Assembly (NCBI GenBank): GCA_037951105.1
Contig: JBAMJV010005504.1
Coordinates: 467,400-531,399, forward strand
Origin: Echinarachnius parma
Lineage: Eukaryota > Echinodermata > Echinoidea > Clypeasteroida > Echinarachniidae
Length of the DNA stretch: 64,000 bases
Direction of reading: 5' to 3'
The notes beneath the pieces were generated by a model. The model had not been told where the DNA came from and made no database searches. It saw only the letters and a program-made list of their open reading frames with translations. Below, in pieces: positions 61,001 to 64,000 of the stretch (positions are counted from its first letter, which is position 1; each line of letters opens with the position of its first letter). The position numbers and the translations under genes are program-made.

Positions 61001-62151
61001 GAATATATGGGAGTCAATCAGAAAGCAGCAACACTTCCGAGATGGATCATAAATATAGTACCGTACGATCTTACCGGTCGTTTATTGCACAAAATTGCAG
61101 ATTTCTCCATATTACCAACATTTGAAGAAAAACTTGGGACCATTTTGGCAAGTTCAAATAACACTACAGTTGTATTATTTTTATGGCCAGTTATGATCAA
61201 TTTTGCTGAATTGAAATTCAGAATTTTGAGTGTAAATTTGACCAACCTTTTCTGTATCGAGCCACAAACTGTAGATCTAGTTCCCGTGTACAATACCAGC
61301 CAGCCCATGGGCATGGCATTGCATGGGCATGGCATTGCATTGCATTGGGCCAGCAGACGATTACTCCCTTTTTCCGCTCATGCTGTCCTAAAGACGTTTA
61401 CAAGTTGTAATTCGGGAGCTTACACGGCGAATACAATACATGTGCGCGCGCGTGCGATTGTGATGACACTGATGTTGTGAATAACAATTAACATGTAACG
61501 GGATTTCTTGGACATCTTTCGTCTGGCTGTGTTTTCCTCGGAAAAGTGTTAAATTTTCCCGAATTACAACTTGTAAACGTCTTTAGGACAGCATGAATGG
61601 AAAAAGGGAGTAATCTAAACTTAATTTAAACTAAACTCTTGTGGCGAGTCTCGACACTGTTCTGTGTTCAGCAATTGAAATCGATCTTGTCACCCACCAC
61701 CAGGCAACACCATATTACCAGCCCACTTTAACTAAGGATTTTTCATCTTATTCAGTTACTGCCTTAAGAATTTAGCACTTTATGTTCATTGTATTTATTT
61801 GAAGGATCTGTTACGACTTTTGGCATCCTTGAATTAATTTCATAATTCATAGACAGGTACAGACATTGTCAATGTCATTACGTTGGATCGGACGCAATTG
61901 ACTCAACCTCAACACACAAATTACAATGCATTTTCGATTACCTGCGGAAGTTTGAGAAGAATTCCTGCCGTCTGTATAAACTCGCATCCCAACACTCGTA
62001 GGTCGATCTCAGTGTCAACGTCCAGTCCATCGTTATGAGAAGGGGTTTCGCTTAATTTTGCGTCAGGAATCAGAACATTATCGAGAGTTATTATGACATT
62101 ACCGTACGATGTCCCTTGGTGATTTACTTCGGCTTTATCGTCGTCGGCCAT
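48511..62151 (-). CDS. CCNL: Cyclin L (CCNL1/CCNL2 orthologue), complete 10-exon gene
   Basis: Cyclin L is a nuclear-speckle cyclin that partners CDK11 (and CDK12/13 in some reports) and regulates pre-mRNA splicing and transcription. Coding exons run from right to left: 61942-62151, 60532-60606, 59887-59996, 59280-59400, 58565-58629, 52233-52332, 51530-51634, 50726-50876, 50293-50404 and 48511-49096. Every intron is GT-AG, and the exons sum to 1635 nt, or 544 residues plus TGA, close to the 520-526 residues of the human proteins. Residues about 30-262 form the double cyclin fold, with family motifs [52 protein letters not shown] and [14 protein letters not shown]. Residues 263-350 are a charged, Ser/Asn-rich linker, and 351-544 an Arg-Ser domain with SRSRSRSR runs. 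The start at MADDDKAEV was chosen because the frame enters the conserved region directly and the promoter-like motifs lie just upstream. L1 versus L2 cannot be decided; a single pre-duplication gene is likely outside vertebrates. Confidence 0.96.
49145..49574. mobile_element. MITE V in CCNL intron 9, TTAA target
   Basis: TTAA|AGGAGGGGTTCGGACGATTTC and inverted GAAATCGTCCGAACCATCCCT|TTAA. The interior contains GCAAAGTGAGGC/GCCTCACTTTGC inverted. The right TTAA is shared with the start of H1. Confidence 0.8.
49571..50005. mobile_element. MITE family H (H1), left part, in CCNL intron 9
   Basis: TTAA|CCCTAATCC is followed by a G run, GCATTTTGGCC and a body (CGACGTGCATCTAGACCG, TTCACCCCGGTCGGAC) nearly identical to H2. 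The homology stops near AATTTGCATATG. Confidence 0.7.
50293..50404 (-). CDS. CCNL: CCNL coding exon 9 (residues 313-350)
   Basis: It encodes a low-complexity linker ([20 protein letters not shown] then [17 protein letters not shown]). It is identified by frame continuity: phase 1 in, phase 2 out, joining exactly to the Arg-Ser exon through AG|A. Acceptor TTTCAG, donor GTAAAA. Linker sequence is poorly conserved in the family, so the call rests on splice-site logic. Confidence 0.88.
50726..50876 (-). CDS. CCNL: CCNL coding exon 8 (residues 263-313)
   Basis: It encodes [20 protein letters not shown] followed by [12 protein letters not shown] and a Ser/Asn-rich tail. The heptad-like charged helix matches the ESEVEKRKHAIEEAKAQARG segment that follows the cyclin fold in vertebrate cyclin L. 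Acceptor TTTACAG; the donor was placed at A|GTGAGT, giving phase 1. Confidence 0.93.
51530..51634 (-). CDS. CCNL: CCNL coding exon 7 (residues 228-262)
   Basis: This 35-codon exon reads [20 protein letters not shown] then [15 protein letters not shown]. The PPWY..L.GATEE pattern matches the RPHWFLLFGATEEEI region of human cyclin L1 and ends the second cyclin fold. Acceptor ATTGCAG, donor GTAAGT. Confidence 0.95.
52233..52332 (-). CDS. CCNL: CCNL coding exon 6 (residues 194-227)
   Basis: It completes the split tryptophan and encodes [20 protein letters not shown], then [13 protein letters not shown], the core of the second cyclin fold. Acceptor TGTACAG, donor GTAAGT; leaves in phase 0. Confidence 0.96.
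53114..53874. mobile_element. MITE family H (H2), complete, in CCNL intron 5
   Basis: TTAA|CCCTAATCCCACTGGG at the left and inverted CCCAGTGGGATTAGGG|TTAA at the right. A G run near the left end faces a C run near the right end. About 760 bp, no coding capacity. Confidence 0.8.
54777..55126. mobile_element. MITE family I (I2) in CCNL intron 5
   Basis: TTAA|AGGTTTGCCTGTAAAGTGTC and inverted GACACTTTACAGGTCAGGTG then AACCT near the right TTAA. The interior ACTTGGAGCTTCCTCG and TTAGCTTATGGTAA match I1 (5969-6384). Confidence 0.6.
56348..56986. mobile_element. Element W in CCNL intron 5, about 95-bp inverted ends, TA target
   Basis: CACTGGGCTCAAAAAGAAAC at the left and inverted GTTTCTCTTTGAGCCCAGTG at the right; the match continues for about 95 bases. 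TA lies directly outside both ends, as for Tc1/mariner-type insertion. No transposase; the minus-strand frame 56465-56656 is unrecognised. Confidence 0.7.
57459..57775 (-). other. CCNL: Candidate alternative (poison) exon in CCNL intron 5
   Basis: A compact, noticeably less AT-rich block stands out inside the 6.2-kb intron. On the minus strand a pyrimidine-rich stretch leads to the acceptor GATGTAG (ending 57776), and a possible donor CAAAG|GTGTAC ends the block at 57459. Joined to exon 5 (TG|G), the block reads on from the tryptophan for 36 codons, starting [13 protein letters not shown], and then meets TGA. This would give a protein with the first cyclin fold and no RS domain. An earlier donor-like GTAAGT lies four bases inside the block. 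Mammalian cyclin L genes are known to make short isoforms lacking the RS domain by alternative splicing; equivalence here is inferred. Confidence 0.35.
58565..58629 (-). CDS. CCNL: CCNL coding exon 5 (residues 173-194)
   Basis: It encodes [20 protein letters not shown] followed by A and a tryptophan split as TG|G, the start of the second cyclin fold. The donor is GTGAGT. The following intron (52333-58564, 6232 bp) is over four times longer than any other in the gene and holds a candidate alternative exon. Confidence 0.95.
59280..59400 (-). CDS. CCNL: CCNL coding exon 4 (residues 132-172)
   Basis: It encodes the loop [20 protein letters not shown] followed by [20 protein letters not shown], the end of the first cyclin fold. 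The acceptor is AATAG and the donor GTAAAT. The exon completes the split lysine and leaves in phase 0. Vertebrate cyclin L has a KKKPVPLLLDQDY stretch where this protein has [13 protein letters not shown]. Confidence 0.95.
59887..59996 (-). CDS. CCNL: CCNL coding exon 3 (residues 96-132)
   Basis: It follows acceptor TTGCAG and encodes [20 protein letters not shown], then [17 protein letters not shown]; the last lysine is split across the intron (AA|G). It contains the KVEE and RDVINVFH signatures of transcription-type cyclins of the L/K/T group, which contact the CDK partner. Donor GTAAGT. Confidence 0.95.
60532..60606 (-). CDS. CCNL: CCNL coding exon 2 (residues 71-95)
   Basis: This 25-codon exon reads [20 protein letters not shown] and then KHNME, near-identical to the vertebrate cyclin L helix at this place. 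It sits between acceptor CTGTAG and donor GTGAG, phase 0 at both ends. It is too short to be found by ORF length and was located by matching the family sequence. Confidence 0.95.
61359..61615. mobile_element. Foldback element X in CCNL intron 1
   Basis: Arms 61359-61417 and 61557-61615 are inverted copies over about 58 bases with few mismatches (GATTACTCCCTTTTTCC..., GTCCTAAAGACGTTTACAAG). The spacer is about 140 bases and contains ACATGTGCGCGCGCGTGCG. Confidence 0.75.
61942..62151 (-). CDS. CCNL: CCNL coding exon 1 (residues 1-70)
   Basis: The exon starts at ATG (62149-62151) and ends in ...LLKLPQ before the donor GTAATC. It encodes a short acidic N-terminus followed by the [20 protein letters not shown] segment that opens the cyclin fold in cyclin L proteins, and the first cyclin helix containing [11 protein letters not shown]. 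Phase 0. The upstream in-frame methionine at 62244 gives no family-like sequence and was not used. Confidence 0.95.
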
Positions 62152-62245
62152 ACTTGATCGCTGATAAAACGTTTGTATACGAATATAAAGAGCGCATGCG
62201 CAGGCGGAAGAATATATATTATCCCTGATTAGTAACACGGTCACT
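62152..62245 (-). promoter_or_regulatory. CCNL: Proximal promoter/5' UTR of CCNL with NRF-1 and ETS-like motifs
   Basis: The palindrome GCGCATGCGC at 62192-62201 is a perfect core of the NRF-1 binding consensus and lies 41-50 bases upstream of the ATG. Directly beside it on the plus strand is GCGGAAG (62204-62210), an ETS-like site. NRF-1 plus ETS is a common pairing at housekeeping promoters. An AT-rich stretch (62211-62223) could act as a weak TATA. The transcription start itself cannot be seen. Confidence 0.5.
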
Positions 62246-62524
62246 CATGAGCTTTCTAGTTATTTTCAAATTATTTATTTGAGGTGAACATAATGAAAAT
62301 AAATTCAAATTGTAGTTTGTATTTCAAAATCAATTTTAGGTAGAGTTTAATTTCATCATCGTTCTTCTTATCAACATTTGAAAAAAAACTATGTCTTGTT
62401 TCGCGGATGTCGATTACACAATGGTTTTAAACATAGTTCAGGTTATTCCGGTAGATCACGTGTTAAAGAGAAATAGCCACGCGTGCGCGTGTGAAAAATC
62501 AGTTCTATATTCAAGAGGAGTCTA

Positions 62525-63290
62525 TATATTATTATTATTATTATTATTTATTCGGCCAAAATTCAAACAGATACACTGATACAGAGTATACAAAATGCAA
62601 AAATACAAAATACAAACAGTCAATAAAGAAAGTGAAGGAAAGGGAGAAAAGGGACAGTTACAAGTGGACCAGGGCTCACAAAAGTAAAATTCTTTACTAT
62701 TGCCCGGAGACATGCGAGCCCTCACAAGTATATAAACTGTCAAGAAAACATAAGGAAACATATACATTGCACATACTACATGTAGAACAAATTACATATT
62801 TAAAATAACAATATTGCAAAAATCAACAATACTAGCCTAAGCCACCTCCTCCGGTACTAAATAAAATTAAGACTACATGACAAATATGAATTCCAAATAA
62901 TTGAACTAAAATAAAATATTACTAATAAGCATTACAAATTAAACAATGCTAGAAAATAAATTTCAACCAAGATATAACTGCTTTACATTGATGGTAAAAT
63001 TACTTATTAACAATTAACAATTACAATAAATAATATAATGACATACAATGGGACCAGCCCTTTGAACATAATAATAGTACTATTGCAAGGCAAAACAATG
63101 ATATGTTTTAATACCAGTTATTAATAAGAGATAAACTTTAAAGAGGCTAACATCTGTATCATTGAGCAATTAAAAAGTGTAAACGTATATATTTAATAAT
63201 GCAAGACCAAAATCTAATTATAGATTTAAAACATGTCTAAACTAACCATGTGAATAACAGACATATCAATCTAAGACGACTTCAAATCTG
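62525..63290 (-). mobile_element. Probable LINE 3' UTR and (AAT)n tail
   Basis: The minus strand runs through non-coding AT-rich sequence to GAATTTTGGCCGAATAAATA followed by (AAT)n at about 62529-62549. This is the usual layout of CR1/L2-type non-LTR retrotransposon 3' ends in marine animals. No reverse-transcriptase frame is present, so the left (5') border is a guess. Confidence 0.4.
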
Positions 63291-63324
63291 GAAGTTATGT
63301 ACAATAAATGCAACCATAGGCGCC

Positions 63325-63400
63325 GGAATTCAATTCAATTCAATTCAATAAGGGTTTATTCAGATGACGTTCTTGCAGCCGAAGCTGAATTGCATGGTCA
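63325..63400 (-). mobile_element. Probable LINE 3' terminus with (TTGAA)n tail
   Basis: The minus strand reads GCTTCGGCTGCAAGAACGTC then ATCTGAATAAACCCTTATTG and (AATTG)n. Short tandem pentamers at the very 3' end are typical of CR1-like LINEs. Only about 75 bases are present. Confidence 0.4.
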
Positions 63401-63403
63401 TGG

Positions 63404-63562
63404 TGGGGGGGGGGGGGGGGGGGGGGGGGGTCAGGGGGGGGTCAGGGGGTGGCCGCCCCTCCCCTCACAATCCAAAAAGTGGGGGGGGGGGGGCAAAACG
63501 CGTTTTTGCCCACCCCCCCCCCCCCTCCCCAAATCCCCCGCCCCCCGAAAAAAAAAAAAAAA
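63404..63562. repeat. G-run and C-run low-complexity block
   Basis: Long G runs (63404-63430, 63481-63492), a C run (63512-63524) and an A run (63548-63562) lie close together. The glycine- and proline-rich frames across it are artefacts. Confidence 0.8.
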
Positions 63563-64000
63563 AGAGTGGGAAAGACAAAATCAAATGTATGAGCTAACGT
63601 TCAAAAACTAGTTTATACATCCATTTTAAGTAAACGCTGCCGCGCTTCGCGCGTGAACAAATTATCTCAGTTTGTTGTAAGCATCTGACGAGAGCATAGA
63701 CATGTTATTCTTTGTTTTTTCGAATCATGACAAGTTAACTCGGATTCTAAATTTCCTTCACAGGTATGGCATGAACTTCACCAAATTGCACCATTTCAAG
63801 TATTATAAATGCAAAATCTTAAACGGTGGGAGGGGGATACCCCCTCCCAAACCCTCCCCCTCTGGCTCTGCCCCAGCCCTCGGTCGCTTCGCTCCCTCGG
63901 GTAGGCTATGTTGTTGGATCATACATAATGTGCCATATACTGAACTGTGTATGACACTAAATACAATATTCGTGTGTGTGATGGGGTGCATATTTATTAG
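63563..64000. other. No gene seen; repeat-like
   Basis: GCCGCGCTTCGCGCG (63640-63654) and GGTCGCTTCGCTCC (63882-63895) are short palindromic patches. A C-rich patch at 63838-63870 accounts for the last minus-strand frame. Confidence 0.3.

Noticed and set aside
60956-61480. 174-codon plus-strand frame in CCNL intron 1, with a 105-codon minus-strand frame over the same bases
   Set aside because: No recognisable domain. It runs into the GCATTGCATGG simple repeat and the arm of foldback element X; frames open on both strands suggest chance or repeat origin.
63297-63611. Glycine/proline-rich frames near the right edge
   Set aside because: Produced by G, C and A homopolymer runs.

Overview
This is a eukaryotic window. 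It is AT-rich, uses GT-AG introns, and is dominated by short palindromic DNA transposons, tRNA-derived SINEs and simple repeats. The one certain gene encodes a full-length metazoan cyclin L. The mix of non-autonomous elements (TTAA-target MITEs, foldback elements, a SINE whose 3' body resembles those of marine deuterostomes) suggests a marine invertebrate deuterostome, most likely an echinoderm. That assignment is an inference from repeat style, not from a marker gene.

Right third (about 48.2-62.3 kb): cyclin L (CCNL) lies on the minus strand in ten coding exons. All exon joins keep the reading frame and give a 544-residue protein: an N-terminal double cyclin fold (exons 1-7), a Ser/Asn-rich linker (exons 8-9) and a long Arg-Ser domain in the last exon. 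A palindromic NRF-1-type motif and an ETS-like motif lie just upstream of the start codon. Intron 5 (6.2 kb) is far larger than the others. It contains a compact, less AT-rich island with a good splice acceptor, a possible donor and an in-frame stop, which may be a poison exon giving a cyclin-box-only isoform.

Centre (about 40.5-41.2 kb): a minus-strand exon encodes a typical signal peptide and ends in a phase-1 GT donor, with less AT-rich upstream sequence. It is probably the first coding exon of a secreted or membrane protein whose remaining exons I could not find in the 40 kb to its left.

Left two thirds (1-40 kb) and 41-48 kb: no other gene could be supported. The space is filled by MITE families, here labelled A, B, C, G, H, I, J, K, L, M, N, P, Q, R, T, U, V, W and X. 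At least seven insert at TTAA (piggyBac-type target). Several are nested: A containing B containing C at 13.0-14.3 kb, B containing G at 31.8-32.6 kb, A containing J at 47.4-48.2 kb, P containing Q at 2.9-3.5 kb, a foldback element carrying a SINE with 8-bp target duplications at 4.7-5.5 kb, and a 3.5-kb nest at 21.9-25.4 kb with up to four levels. There are also (TG)n microsatellites, three minisatellites, a purine-only tract, long G/C homopolymers and two adjacent near-perfect hairpins. No transposase or reverse-transcriptase reading frame was recognised.
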